Origin: Parasulfuritortus sp049322515 | Lineage (GTDB): Bacteria > Pseudomonadota > Gammaproteobacteria > Burkholderiales > Thiobacillaceae | Direction of reading: 5' to 3' | DNA: 64,000 nt | NCBI GenBank assembly: GCA_049322515.1 | Contig: JBMOQW010000003.1 | Span: 62,001 to 126,000, forward strand | Shown: piece after piece, positions 12,961-22,370 of the stretch | Position numbering within the stretch: position 1 is the first letter of the stretch | Layout of the letters: every line of letters begins with the position of its first letter | Notes under the pieces: model-generated | The model's database searches: none | The model's input: the letters and a program-made list of their open reading frames with translations, nothing else | Told to the model about the DNA's origin: nothing | Position numbers and translations under genes: made by a program

Positions 12961-14040
12961 TCAGAGCGCGGCCGGGTAGGCGCCCAGCACCTTGAGGGAC
13001 AGGGCATGGCCGGCGGCTTCGCGGATCGCCTCGGCGACCCGGCTGTCCTGGTGATGGCCATCGAGGTCGATGAAGAAGACATATTCCCAGTTGCCACTCT
13101 TGGCCGGGCGCGACTCCAGCTTGCTGAGCCCGACGCCCAGGCGGGCGAACGGCTCGATCAATTCGAGCAGGGCGCCCGGCTTGTTGCGGACATGCACGGC
13201 GAGCGAGGTCTTGTCCTTGCCGGACGGCGCGGCTTCTTCCTTGCCCAGGACCAGGAAGCGGGTGGTGTTGCCGGCAATGTCCTCGATGTTGTGGGCAACG
13301 ATGCCGAGGCCATATTCCGAGGCAGCATGCTCACCCGCGATGGCGACGGCAGATTCATCCGCCAAGGCCATCTGGGCGGCTTTGGCATTGCTGCCAACCG
13401 CCTTGCGCTCGACCCCCGGCAAATGGGCATCCAGCCATTGCTCACATTGACCCAGCGACTGGTAGTGGGAGTAAACCACCTTGACCCCTGCCAAGCCGGC
13501 GACCTTTCTGAGCAGGTTTTGCCGAATGCGCAAGGTCACCTCGCCGCAAACCAACAGCGGGGTATTGAGAAGCAGATCAAGCGTCCGTCCGATCGCGCCC
13601 TCGGTTGAGTTTTCGACAGGAACCACGCCGTAGTGGGCCAAGCCGGATTCCACTGCCCTGAACACGTCGGCGATGGATTCCTGGTCGAGCTCACGCACGC
13701 TGCGTCCGAACTGCTTGTGTGCCGCAGCCTGGGAGTAGGTGCCGGACGGCCCGAGATACGCCACGGTCAGCGGCTGTTCCAGCGCGCGGCAGGCGGACAT
13801 GATTTCCTTGTACAGGCGCTCGACCGATTCGTTCGGCAGCGGCCCGCCATTGGCCGCCTGCAGCCGGCGCACGACCTGGGCCTCGCGCTCCGGGCGGTAG
13901 ATGGGACCGCCCTGCTCGCCACTCGAAAGTTTGACGTGGCCCACCGACTGGGCGAGCCGGGCACGTTCGTTGAGCAAGGCCAGCAATTGATCATCGATGG
14001 CGTCGATCGCCTGGCGCAATCGGGCAAGGGCCTCGTTCAT
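12961..14040 (-). CDS. pheA: Bifunctional chorismate mutase/prephenate dehydratase (P-protein)
   Basis: 359 residues in three parts: AroQ chorismate mutase (about 1-95, LRQAIDAIDDQLLALLNERA), prephenate dehydratase (about 96-275, with the TTRFLVLG catalytic motif) and a C-terminal ACT domain (GALLELIEPFARLGVGLSKLE followed by SRP), which binds Phe for feedback inhibition. ATG 14040 overlaps the serC stop by 4 bp and gives the normal family N-terminus, so the longer open frame upstream is not used. It ends 2 bp before the hisC start. Confidence 0.96.
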   Translation of the reverse strand: MNEALARLRQAIDAIDDQLLALLNERARLAQSVGHVKLSSGEQGGPIYRPEREAQVVRRLQAANGGPLPNESVERLYKEIMSACRALEQPLTVAYLGPSGTYSQAAAHKQFGRSVRELDQESIADVFRAVESGLAHYGVVPVENSTEGAIGRTLDLLLNTPLLVCGEVTLRIRQNLLRKVAGLAGVKVVYSHYQSLGQCEQWLDAHLPGVERKAVGSNAKAAQMALADESAVAIAGEHAASEYGLGIVAHNIEDIAGNTTRFLVLGKEEAAPSGKDKTSLAVHVRNKPGALLELIEPFARLGVGLSKLESRPAKSGNWEYVFFIDLDGHHQDSRVAEAIREAAGHALSLKVLGAYPAAL

Positions 14041-15119
14041 CCGTGGGCCTTCTCGAATTCGGCCATGAAGTCGACCAGGGCCTGGACGCCCTCGAGCGGC
14101 ATGGCGTTGTAGATCGAGGCACGCATGCCGCCCACCGACTTGTGGCCCTTGATCTGCACGATGCCGCGCTTCTTGGCTTCGGCAATGAAGACCTCGTCGA
14201 GGGCCGGATCGGCCAGGGTGAACGGCACGTTCATGCGCGAACGGTTCGACACCGCCACCGGGTTGCGGTAGAAATCGGTCCGGTCGATGGCGTCGTAGAG
14301 CAGCTTGGCCTTGGCTTCGTTGATTTTCGCCATGGCCGCCACGCCGCCCTTGCCGAGCAGCCACTTGAATACCAGGCCGGCCATGTAGATGGCGAACGTG
14401 GGCGGCGTGTTGAGCATGGACACGTGCTCGGCCTGCACCGCGTAGTCGAGCAAGGTCGGCGTGTTCGCCGAAGCCCGACCGAGCAGGTCCGCGCGCACGA
14501 TGACCAGGCAGACGCCGGCCGGACCGACATTCTTCTGCGCGCCGGCATAGATGAGCCCGTAGCGCGACACGTCCATCGGTCGCGACAGGATGTGCGAGCT
14601 CATGTCGGCCACCAGCGGCACATTGCTTGGCAAGGCCGCCGCGTCGAACAGCTCGACGCCGCGGATGGTTTCGTTGGTGCAGACATGCAGGTAGGCGGCG
14701 TTCGGGTCGAGGTCCATTTCCGAGACCGCGGGAAAGCGTGTGAAGCCATCCGCCTCGGTCGACGCCACCTGCCGGACGGACCCGTAGCGCTGGGCTTCCT
14801 TGCAGGCCTTCTTGGACCAGTCCCCGGTCACCAGATAATCCGCCGAGCGGCCCGCCATCAGGTTGAGCGGGACCTGGGCGAATTGCAGGGTGGCGCCCCC
14901 TTGCAGGAACAGGACCTTGTAGTCGGACGGAATCGCCATCAGATCGCGCAAGTCGGCCTCGGCCGCCTCCAGGATGCCGGTGAATTCCTTGCCCCGGTGG
15001 CTCATCTCCATCACCGACATGCCGCAGCCATGCCAGTTCAGCAGCTCGTCACCGGCTTGTTCGAGGACTTCGCGCGGCAGCACGGCGGGGCCGGCGCTGA
15101 AATTGTGTATGCGTTCCAT
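14037..15119 (-). CDS. serC: Phosphoserine aminotransferase
   Basis: PLP enzyme for serine synthesis and, in many proteobacteria, pyridoxine synthesis. 360 residues, starting IHNFSAGPAVLPREVLEQA, the classic SerC N-terminus; the PLP lysine is in IYAGAQKNVGPAG. The serC-pheA coupling is conserved in beta- and gammaproteobacteria. Only 8 bp separate it from the upstream carbonic anhydrase gene, which suggests a shared transcript. Confidence 0.97.
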   Translation of the reverse strand: MERIHNFSAGPAVLPREVLEQAGDELLNWHGCGMSVMEMSHRGKEFTGILEAAEADLRDLMAIPSDYKVLFLQGGATLQFAQVPLNLMAGRSADYLVTGDWSKKACKEAQRYGSVRQVASTEADGFTRFPAVSEMDLDPNAAYLHVCTNETIRGVELFDAAALPSNVPLVADMSSHILSRPMDVSRYGLIYAGAQKNVGPAGVCLVIVRADLLGRASANTPTLLDYAVQAEHVSMLNTPPTFAIYMAGLVFKWLLGKGGVAAMAKINEAKAKLLYDAIDRTDFYRNPVAVSNRSRMNVPFTLADPALDEVFIAEAKKRGIVQIKGHKSVGGMRASIYNAMPLEGVQALVDFMAEFEKAHG

Positions 15120-15127
15120 GACGGGTC

Positions 15128-15931
15128 TCAGTGGTGGCCAGCCGCGGCCGGTTTCGCCTTCTTGCCGGCGGGCGCCGGGGTCTCGGCATATTTCATCAGA
15201 TCCAAGGCGGCGATGCGTCCGGCATCGGTTTCGCCGTTGATGTTGATCACCGTCAACTTGCCCTGGCCCTTTTTCAATTCGTTGCGGAAGTCGTACACGG
15301 CGCCGACCACGGTCAACTTGCCGGCCAGCACGTCTTCCTCGAACTTGGCCATGGCCTGCTTGACCTGATTGTTGACGTTCAGCCGGACACTGCTCATCCC
15401 GGCCTCCCCCTTGGGAATCTGGATGGTATCCAGCTCATGGCGGATCGGCCCGGACTCGCCGCTGTAGTCACTGGCGGCGGCCTTGATCGCGCCGCAAGCG
15501 GAATGGCCGACGATGAGCAGCACCGGCGTATGCAGGTGATGCACGCCATACTCGACCGAGCCTTCGGCGGTGGCGATCTGGTTGCCGATATTGCGGATCA
15601 CGAACAGATCGCCGTCCGGCGAGCCGTCCAGCGCATGCATATGCACCCGTGAATCGGAACAACTCACCACTGTGGCACGGGGATGCTGGCCGTCGACGAA
15701 ATGGCTGAAATACGCCGGTCCATGGCTCCGGACGAAGTTGCGGTTATCCTGAACCAGGTTGCGCATCACCTCTTTGGCGGCCGGCGTGGCCTGGCGGTCG
15801 CCCAGGGTCGCGGCATACTCGCGCAACACCTCCTTGACGATCTGGCGGATGCGGTCCTTCTCGTCATCGGCTGCCCATGCCGCCGACCCGCCCAGACACA
15901 TCGCCAGGACGCCCGCCAGGATTCGTTTCAT
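15128..15931 (-). CDS. Exported beta-class carbonic anhydrase
   Basis: Interconverts CO2 and bicarbonate. From ATG 15931 (preceded by GGGGC) the 267-residue product has a Sec signal peptide (MKRILAGVLAMCLGGSAAWA), so it should be periplasmic. Zinc ligands are visible: Cys91 with the Asp93-Arg95 dyad (CSDSRV), His143 and Cys146 (GHSACGAI). The C-terminus is Pro/Ala/Lys-rich and ends in His-His. Most cytoplasmic beta-CAs lack the signal. It heads the serC-pheA operon, 8 bp upstream of serC. A role in CO2 supply or pH balance is inferred. Confidence 0.9.
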   Translation of the reverse strand: MKRILAGVLAMCLGGSAAWAADDEKDRIRQIVKEVLREYAATLGDRQATPAAKEVMRNLVQDNRNFVRSHGPAYFSHFVDGQHPRATVVSCSDSRVHMHALDGSPDGDLFVIRNIGNQIATAEGSVEYGVHHLHTPVLLIVGHSACGAIKAAASDYSGESGPIRHELDTIQIPKGEAGMSSVRLNVNNQVKQAMAKFEEDVLAGKLTVVGAVYDFRNELKKGQGKLTVININGETDAGRIAALDLMKYAETPAPAGKKAKPAAAGHH

Positions 15932-16072
15932 GATCGCCCCGAAAGTCATGTTGAAGATTGCCATTTTAACGAAACCCGGGCGCGAACGCCGCCCTTGCCG
16001 TGGGTAACCTGCCTGTCATCGGGCGGTAGTGTGTTCTGGCTAGGCTCTCGGTTTTCAATTCAGGAGCCAACG

Positions 16073-17860
16073 ATGACCCGTCACGACCCCTCGCGTCGCC
16101 AATTTCTTGGACACCTTGCCGCCGGCGCGGTGCTGGCCGGCACCGGCCTCGGGCTCTCCGGCTGCGACGACGATGATGTCGTGATCCGCTTCCGGCACGG
16201 GGTCGCCAGTGGCGATCCCCTGGCCGATCGCGTCATCCTGTGGACCCGTGCCACTCCGGCCGAGGCAGGTGACTACGACATCGACTGGGAAATCGCGCGC
16301 GACGCCGAATTCAAGCAACTGGCCGGCCACGGTCGTGTCCGCACCGGTCCCTCGCAGGACTACACGGTCAAGGTCGACGCCAGCGGCCTGCAACCGGGCA
16401 CGTCCTATTTCTTCCGCTTCAAGCACGGCGACCGTGTGTCGCCGGTCGGCCAGACCCGGACCCTGGGCGTCGGCGCCCTGGCCCAGGCCCGCTTCGCGGT
16501 GATGACCTGCTCGAACTACCCGGCCGGCTACTTCCATGTCTACGCCGAAGCCGCCAAGCGCGACGACCTGGACGCCGTGATCCACCTGGGCGACTACATC
16601 TACGAGTACGAAGCCGGCGGCTATGCCTCTGAAGATGCCGAGGCGCTCGGTCGGGTGGTCGAACCCAGCCACGAGTTGACCACGCTGTCCGACTATCGCC
16701 GCCGTTATGCTCAGTATCACGGCGACCCGGACCTCCAGGCCCTGCATGCCAAGGTGCCCTTCATCTGCGTCTGGGACGATCATGAAATCGCCAACGACAG
16801 CTACCAGGACGGTGCCGAGAACCACGGCGCCGACGAGGGCGCCTACAGCGAGCGGCGCGCGGCCGCCGTACAGGCCTTCCATGAATGGCTGCCGACCCGC
16901 CTGCCGGACCCGGCCAATCCGCTGAAGATCTACCGATCGTTCGATTTCGGCGACCTGCTCAGCCTGCACATGCTGGACACCCGCAACATCGGTCGCGACC
17001 GCCAGCTCGACTACGCCGACTATATCGATCCTACGACCGGCGCATTCAATGCCGTGGCCTTCGAGGCCGACATGGCCGACCCGAACCGGCAACTCCTGGG
17101 GGCGGAACAGACCGCCTGGTTGCAGGGCCAGATGGCCGCCTCGCATGCCACCTGGCAGGTGTTGGGCCAGCAGGTGCTGATGGGCAAGATGTATCTCCCT
17201 TCCCCGCTGTTGACGCCGAGCCCGCAGGCGCCGACCGTGAGCTTCGCCGAGTATGGCAGCCTCGCCGTCGCCTTCGGAACCTACCAGGCGATCGCGGCCC
17301 AGCTGACCGCGGCCGGCCAGCCGCTCACCCCGGAGAACCTGCTCGCCGCCGGGCTGACCGCCGAGCAGCTGGCGACGGTCAACGACCCGACCGCCCAGGC
17401 GATCATCCAGGCGCCCAGCATTCCCTACAACCTGGATGCCTGGGATGGCTACGCAGTCGCCCGGGAAACGGTCCTGGCGACCGTCCAGGCCCTGGACAAG
17501 AACCTGGTCGTCCTGGCCGGCGACACGCATAACGCCTGGGCCAGTGATCTCAAGACCCTGGCCGGGACCCAGGTCGGCGTGGAATTCGCCACGACCAGCG
17601 TGTCGTCACCCGGTCTGGAGGAATACCTGCCCGACATCGCCCCGGCGGAATTGACCGCTGGCGTGCAACAGCTGATCCCGGACCTGAAATACGCCAACAC
17701 GTACCAGCGCGGTTACCTGTTGGTCACGGTGACGGCCACGGAAGCGCGGGGCGACTGGTATTTCGTCGATACGGTCAAGTCCAAGACCTACAGTTTCGGC
17801 CTGCAACAGTCGCTCAGAACCTTGCCGGGTGCCGGCCACCGGCGCATCGAGTCGGTCTGA
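16073..17860 (+). CDS. Exported alkaline phosphatase D family protein (PhoD-like)
   Basis: A 595-residue PhoD-type phosphodiesterase/phosphatase. ATG 16073 follows a CAGGAG site. The N-terminus carries a twin-arginine signal (SRRQFLGHLAAG) with a downstream LSGC lipobox-like site at about residue 34, so it may be a Tat-exported lipoprotein. Metal-site motifs HLGDYIYEYE, VWDDHEIANDSY and LAGDTHNAWA identify the calcineurin-like PhoD core, preceded by an N-terminal Fn3-like PhoD_N domain (VASGDPLADRVILWTRATP). Likely releases phosphate from organic phosphates in the periplasm. No PHO box is evident upstream. Confidence 0.9.
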   Translation: MTRHDPSRRQFLGHLAAGAVLAGTGLGLSGCDDDDVVIRFRHGVASGDPLADRVILWTRATPAEAGDYDIDWEIARDAEFKQLAGHGRVRTGPSQDYTVKVDASGLQPGTSYFFRFKHGDRVSPVGQTRTLGVGALAQARFAVMTCSNYPAGYFHVYAEAAKRDDLDAVIHLGDYIYEYEAGGYASEDAEALGRVVEPSHELTTLSDYRRRYAQYHGDPDLQALHAKVPFICVWDDHEIANDSYQDGAENHGADEGAYSERRAAAVQAFHEWLPTRLPDPANPLKIYRSFDFGDLLSLHMLDTRNIGRDRQLDYADYIDPTTGAFNAVAFEADMADPNRQLLGAEQTAWLQGQMAASHATWQVLGQQVLMGKMYLPSPLLTPSPQAPTVSFAEYGSLAVAFGTYQAIAAQLTAAGQPLTPENLLAAGLTAEQLATVNDPTAQAIIQAPSIPYNLDAWDGYAVARETVLATVQALDKNLVVLAGDTHNAWASDLKTLAGTQVGVEFATTSVSSPGLEEYLPDIAPAELTAGVQQLIPDLKYANTYQRGYLLVTVTATEARGDWYFVDTVKSKTYSFGLQQSLRTLPGAGHRRIESV

Positions 17861-17879
17861 CAGGCCAGGGGCCCGCCCC

Positions 17880-19544
17880 CTAGTCCTTGCCCGAGCGCCA
17901 GATCGAATAGACCAGCCAGATGCTGTTTGCCATGGCCAGCACGAAGCCAAACAGGCCGAGCAAGAACGGTGCTTGCGGCACGGTCATGATGATCGACGAG
18001 CCGATCACCAGCGACGCGGTCAGCACGCCGACGGTCAGCCGGTTGGCAGCATCGTTGAGCTGCTTGCCGAAATGATCGAGCCGCTTCAGGTCCAGGTCGA
18101 TGCGCATCCGCCCGCGCCGGGCCTGGCGTAGCAGCCGGGTCAGGTCGCGTGGCAGACTGGTGATGACCTCGCCGAGATCCTTGAGCCCGCGCTGGACCCG
18201 GCGGTAGATGACCTTGGGCGCGTAGCGCGCCTCGATCACCTCGATCACGAAGGGTTCCAGATGGTCGACCATGTGAAACTCCGGGTCGAGCTGATTACCG
18301 AGCCCTTCCAAGGTGATCAGGGCCTTGAACAGCAGGGTCAGGTCGGGCGGGATGGAGAGCTGGTTCTCGCGCAGCACGGCGGTCACGTCGGACAGCAGCG
18401 GGCCGATGCGGATTTCGCGCAAGGGCAGGTCGTCGTAGCTGAAGATGATCTCGGTCAGGTCATAACCCAGCTTGTCCTCGTCGATCTCGGCGTCGCCGGC
18501 CCACACCGTGAGCACGTTGAGCAGGGCCTGTTCGTCCTTGTTGATGAGCGCGCCGAGATAGTCGATCAATTGCGCGCGCCGGATCTCGGTCAGCCGGCCG
18601 ACCATGCCGAAATCGAGCATGCCGACCCGGTTGCCGGCCAGGAACAGAATGTTGCCGGGATGCGGATCGGCATGATAGTGGCCATGCACCAGGATCATCT
18701 TGAGCACGGCGTCGGCGCCCCGCGCCGCCAGCAGCTTCAGGTCCATGCCGGCCGCCTCGGCCGCTTCCAGGTCGCCGGCCGGGATGCCGCGCAGTTCTTC
18801 CTGGACGTTCACCATCTCCCCGCAATAGTCCCAGAAGACCTTGGGCACCATCACCGTGGGATCCTCGGCGAAATTGCGGGCAAACACGGTCAGGTTGCGT
18901 GCTTCCTTGGCCAGGTCGAGTTCGTTGAGCAGCGAGCGGCGCAACTGGCCGACGATCTGCACCGGCCGGTAACGGCGCATCTCGGGCATCTCGAACTCGA
19001 CCAGGCGGGCCAGGTGGGCCAGGATGCGCAGGTCTGCCTCTACCTTGGCGACGATGTCGGGCCGGCGCAGCTTGAGGATGACCCGGGTGCCATCCTTGAG
19101 CTTGGCACGATGCACCTGGGCGATCGACGCGGCCGCGAATGGCTGGGTTTCCAGGTCGTCGAAAATGGCCTCCAGCGGTTGGCCGTACTTGGCTTCCAGA
19201 CCGGGTCGCAACAGCTCGAAGGGCACCGCGGGCACGTTGCTGTGCAGCTGCTCGAACTCGGCGATCCAGGCGGGTGGAAAGACATCGACCCGGGTGGCGA
19301 GGATCTGGCCCAGCTTGACGAAGGTCGGGCCCAGGTCGGTCATCGCCATGCGAATGCGCACCGGCAGGTCGAGCCGCGAGATCTCGTCGGAGGCATGCCA
19401 ATGCAGCAGCTTTCCAGCCCGTTCCAGGATGCGGGCCAAGCCGAGCAGGCGAACCACGTCGCCCCAGCCATAGCGGATCAGGACCGAGGCGATCTCGTGC
19501 AGGCGCGGCAGATCACGCATCACCGAGAGGGTTTCCTTCAGCAT
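17880..19544 (-). CDS. UbiB/ABC1 family atypical protein kinase
   Basis: 554 residues of the UbiB/AarF/ABC1 family, which supports ubiquinone synthesis. Motifs: the ABC1-specific KLGQ (residues 77-80), the Ala-rich loop AAASIAQVHRA, HGHYHADPHPGNIL and the DFG-like LDFGMVG. Two C-terminal transmembrane helices (about residues 500-545) are visible. It is not in a ubiE-ubiJ-ubiB operon here, so it may be a second ABC1 paralogue rather than the canonical ubiB. Convergent with the PhoD gene, 19 bp apart. Confidence 0.88.
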   Translation of the reverse strand: MLKETLSVMRDLPRLHEIASVLIRYGWGDVVRLLGLARILERAGKLLHWHASDEISRLDLPVRIRMAMTDLGPTFVKLGQILATRVDVFPPAWIAEFEQLHSNVPAVPFELLRPGLEAKYGQPLEAIFDDLETQPFAAASIAQVHRAKLKDGTRVILKLRRPDIVAKVEADLRILAHLARLVEFEMPEMRRYRPVQIVGQLRRSLLNELDLAKEARNLTVFARNFAEDPTVMVPKVFWDYCGEMVNVQEELRGIPAGDLEAAEAAGMDLKLLAARGADAVLKMILVHGHYHADPHPGNILFLAGNRVGMLDFGMVGRLTEIRRAQLIDYLGALINKDEQALLNVLTVWAGDAEIDEDKLGYDLTEIIFSYDDLPLREIRIGPLLSDVTAVLRENQLSIPPDLTLLFKALITLEGLGNQLDPEFHMVDHLEPFVIEVIEARYAPKVIYRRVQRGLKDLGEVITSLPRDLTRLLRQARRGRMRIDLDLKRLDHFGKQLNDAANRLTVGVLTASLVIGSSIIMTVPQAPFLLGLFGFVLAMANSIWLVYSIWRSGKD

Positions 19545-19739
19545 CGTGCCTCCCGCGTCAGGACGCGCACGCCGGCCGCCCCGCGCGGCCCCGGAGAAAC
19601 CGTTACAAACAGCGCTTCCCTCATCATGGCAATACTCCTGCTCGATGCCCGTCTACCTGGTCACATTTGACCACACTTTCAGAGTAGACAAGCCCCTTCG
19701 GCAGTGGCTAAATCCTGGCTTCGACACTTCGAACCGCCC

Positions 19740-20237
19740 ATGCGCCGCCGCGTTCCACTCGCCGCCCTCCTCGCCTGTTGCCTGCTTCAAGCCCTGCCCT
19801 CCGTGGCCGGGGATGACAGCGTGCTGGACGGCCTGAAGGCCCGCGCACAACCGCTCCTGTATGCCTTGGGCCTGCTCGGCAGCCCCTACAAGCTGGGCGG
19901 CACGGATCCGGAAAAGGGCGTCGATTGCAGCGGATTCGTCCGCCACGTCTTTAAGCGCACGGAAGCCATCGACCTGCCGCACAACGCCAAGGCGATCAGC
20001 CAGAAGGGGGAAACCGTGCCGCGCGAGCAGCTTTCCCCGGGCGATCTGGTCTTCTTCAATACCCTGCGCAAGCCCTTTTCCCATGTCGGCATCTATGCCG
20101 GCGATGGCCAGTTCGTGCATGCCTCGAGCAGCCGGAGCAAGCAGGTCATGGTGTCGAACATGAACGACCGCTACTGGTCGCGTCGCTTCGACGGTGCCCG
20201 GCGGCTGCCGGCCACGCAAGCCACCGAAGCCCGATAG
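19740..20237 (+). CDS. NlpC/P60 family cell-wall hydrolase
   Basis: A small exported cysteine peptidase, probably cutting peptidoglycan stem peptides. From ATG 19740 the 165-residue protein has a signal peptide (RRRVPLAALLACCLLQALPS), then one NlpC/P60 domain with catalytic Cys63 (VDCSGFV) and His in SHVGIYAG. An in-frame GTG at 19704 would add 12 residues before the signal and is less likely. The gap 19545-19739 to the divergent UbiB-like gene must hold both promoters; I see no convincing boxes there. Confidence 0.88.
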   Translation: MRRRVPLAALLACCLLQALPSVAGDDSVLDGLKARAQPLLYALGLLGSPYKLGGTDPEKGVDCSGFVRHVFKRTEAIDLPHNAKAISQKGETVPREQLSPGDLVFFNTLRKPFSHVGIYAGDGQFVHASSSRSKQVMVSNMNDRYWSRRFDGARRLPATQATEAR

Positions 20238-20276
20238 CTCACGCCCCCTGACCGCCCTGGCCCTCCCCGGCCCGGG

Positions 20277-20597
20277 TCACCGGCGCCACAGCCGGCGTAG
20301 AAAGCGCAGCGCGATCCAGTCGGTGATGCCCAGCATGATCAGGACACCGCCCAGGATCGACCGCACCTCGCCCGGAATAAACTCGGGTTCGAGCGCGAGC
20401 ACGGCGACTCCGCCGAGGACGAACACCCCGGCCCAGAGGCCGAGCAGGTTGAGGACCAGGGTGCGCCCGGCTGGCAAGCTTGGCGGCCGCGTCCCCGGCG
20501 TGGCCGCCTGAGGCTCGGCGAGAGGCGCCGCCGCGCGGGTGTTGGGTGAGTCGGCGCCGATCGAACTGGGTGAAGGCTGGCGAAAATCCTGGGTCAT
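20277..20597 (-). CDS. Small membrane protein of unknown function
   Basis: 106 residues from ATG 20597. The first ~50 residues are Pro/Ala/Ser-rich and probably disordered. Two transmembrane segments follow (LVLNLLGLWAGVFVLGGVAVLAL and ILGGVLIMLGITDWIALRFL), ending in a basic RRLWRR tail. The start follows the pgm stop by one base, so it should be translated with pgm. No family recognised. Confidence 0.65.
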   Translation of the reverse strand: MTQDFRQPSPSSIGADSPNTRAAAPLAEPQAATPGTRPPSLPAGRTLVLNLLGLWAGVFVLGGVAVLALEPEFIPGEVRSILGGVLIMLGITDWIALRFLRRLWRR

Positions 20598-20598
20598 G

Positions 20599-22224
20599 TC
20601 AGCCCCGCAACGCGTCGCTGACGATGGCACGCGCTTCTGTCACCAGCTGATCGAGATGCGCCTGGCTGACGAAGCTCTCGGCGTAGATCTTGTAGATGTC
20701 CTCGGTGCCCGAGGGCCGCGCGGCGAACCAGCCGTTCGCGGTGGTCACCTTGAGGCCGCCGATCGGTGCGTCGTTGCCGGGCGCGCGGGTCAGGCGCGCG
20801 CTGACCGGGTCGCCGGCCAGGGTGGGCGCGGTGACCCGTTCCGGCGTGAGGTGCTTGAAGGCCGCCTTTTCCTCCCGGCTGACCGGGGTGTCGATCCGAA
20901 CATAGAACGGCGTGCCGTATTTCGCCGCCAGGTCCTGGTAGTAGCGGCCCGGGTCGCGGCCGGTGACGGCGGTGATCTCGGCGGCCAGCAGGGCCAGGAT
21001 GATGCCGTCCTTGTCGGTACTCCACACCGTGCCGTCGCGGCGCAGGAAACTGGCGCCGGCCGATTCCTCGCCGCCGAAGCAGAAACGGCCTTCGAGCAGT
21101 CCCTGGGAGAACCACTTGAAGCCCACCGGCACCTCGACCATCGTGCGTCCGCGGCCAGCCACCACGCGGTCGATCATGGCCGAACTGACCAGGGTCTTGC
21201 CGACCGCCGCGTCAGCCGGCCAGGCCGGCCGGTGGCTGAGCAGGTAATCGATGGCCACCGCCAGGTAGTGGTTCGGGTTCATCAGCCCCACCGAAGGGGT
21301 GACGATGCCGTGGCGATCGACGTCGGCATCGTTGCCCCAGGCGATGTCGTAGCGATCCTTGAGCGCCACCAGGCTGGCCATGGCGTAGGGGCTGGAGCAG
21401 TCCATGCGGATCTTGCCGTCGTGGTCCAGGGTCATGAAGCCGAAGGCGGGATCGACCTTGTCGTTCACCACGCTGAGGTCGAGGCCGTACCGTTCGGCGA
21501 TCGGGCGCCAGTAGGCGACTGCCGCACCCCCCAGGGGATCGACGCCAATCCGCACCCCGGCGGCGCGGATGGCTTCGAAGTCGATCACCTGGGCCAGATC
21601 GTCGATGTAGGGCTGCATGAAGTCGATGGCCTGGATGCAGGCGGCCCCGGCGGCAGCGCGCTTCACGTCGACATTGCCGGCGGCCATGAGCGCATTGGCG
21701 CGTTGCTCGATCCAGCCGGTGGCGTCGGTGTCGGCCGGACCACCATGCGGCGGGTTGTACTTGATGCCACCGTCCTGGGGCGGATTGTGCGAGGGGGTGA
21801 TGACGATGCCGTCGGCACGCGGCCGCGTGGGATCACGGTTCCAGTCCAGGATGGCCCGCGAGATGACCGGCGTCGGCGTGTAGCCCTCCGCTTCCTGCAC
21901 GCGGGTCTCGATGCCATTGCCAGCCAGCACCTCGACACAGGTCTGCTGCGCCGGCACCGACAGGGCATGGGTATCCATGCCCAGGAACAGCGGCCCGGTG
22001 ATGCCCTGGGCCGCCCGATACTCGCAGACCGCCTGGCTGATGGCCAGGATGTGGGCCTCGTTGAAGCTCTTCTTGAATGCGCTGCCGCGATGGCCGCTGG
22101 TGCCGAAAGCGACCCGCTGGCCAGGATCGGTGACCTCGGGTTGGTCGTGGTAGGCCCGGATCAGGGCATCGGCGTCGATGAGCAGGTCGGCGGGCGCCGG
22201 CTGGCCGGCGAGCGGGTGGGTCAT
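20599..22224 (-). CDS. pgm: Phosphoglucomutase (alpha-D-glucose phosphate-specific)
   Basis: Interconverts glucose-1-phosphate and glucose-6-phosphate. The 541-residue length and sequence match the E. coli Pgm type. Visible: FGTSGHRGSAF near the N-terminus, the phosphoserine loop TPSHNPPQDGGIKYNPPHGG, the metal site NDADVDRHG and the phosphate-binding FAARPSGTEDIYKIYAES. Supplies or drains glucose-1-phosphate for glycogen and UDP-glucose, the substrate of the Ugd encoded at 3564-4730. Confidence 0.96.
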   Translation of the reverse strand: MTHPLAGQPAPADLLIDADALIRAYHDQPEVTDPGQRVAFGTSGHRGSAFKKSFNEAHILAISQAVCEYRAAQGITGPLFLGMDTHALSVPAQQTCVEVLAGNGIETRVQEAEGYTPTPVISRAILDWNRDPTRPRADGIVITPSHNPPQDGGIKYNPPHGGPADTDATGWIEQRANALMAAGNVDVKRAAAGAACIQAIDFMQPYIDDLAQVIDFEAIRAAGVRIGVDPLGGAAVAYWRPIAERYGLDLSVVNDKVDPAFGFMTLDHDGKIRMDCSSPYAMASLVALKDRYDIAWGNDADVDRHGIVTPSVGLMNPNHYLAVAIDYLLSHRPAWPADAAVGKTLVSSAMIDRVVAGRGRTMVEVPVGFKWFSQGLLEGRFCFGGEESAGASFLRRDGTVWSTDKDGIILALLAAEITAVTGRDPGRYYQDLAAKYGTPFYVRIDTPVSREEKAAFKHLTPERVTAPTLAGDPVSARLTRAPGNDAPIGGLKVTTANGWFAARPSGTEDIYKIYAESFVSQAHLDQLVTEARAIVSDALRG

Positions 22225-22370
22225 GCGGGTCTCCGAGGCAAATGATCCGGCAGATGTTACGCCGGCCGGATGACGAAATCACCCATTCGTCCCGGGGCCC
22301 CAGCCAAGCCAGACGAGTTAGAATCAAGGCGTATTCCACCCACGCCGTGAAGTGGCCCCCTCGCCCAGCC

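Noticed and set aside
17863..17882. GC-rich inverted repeat between the PhoD and UbiB-like genes as a shared terminator
   Set aside because: The loop would be only 2 bases, it overlaps a stop codon and there is no T-run.
20539..22245. 568-codon open frame opposite pgm
   Set aside because: Shadow of pgm; no motifs.
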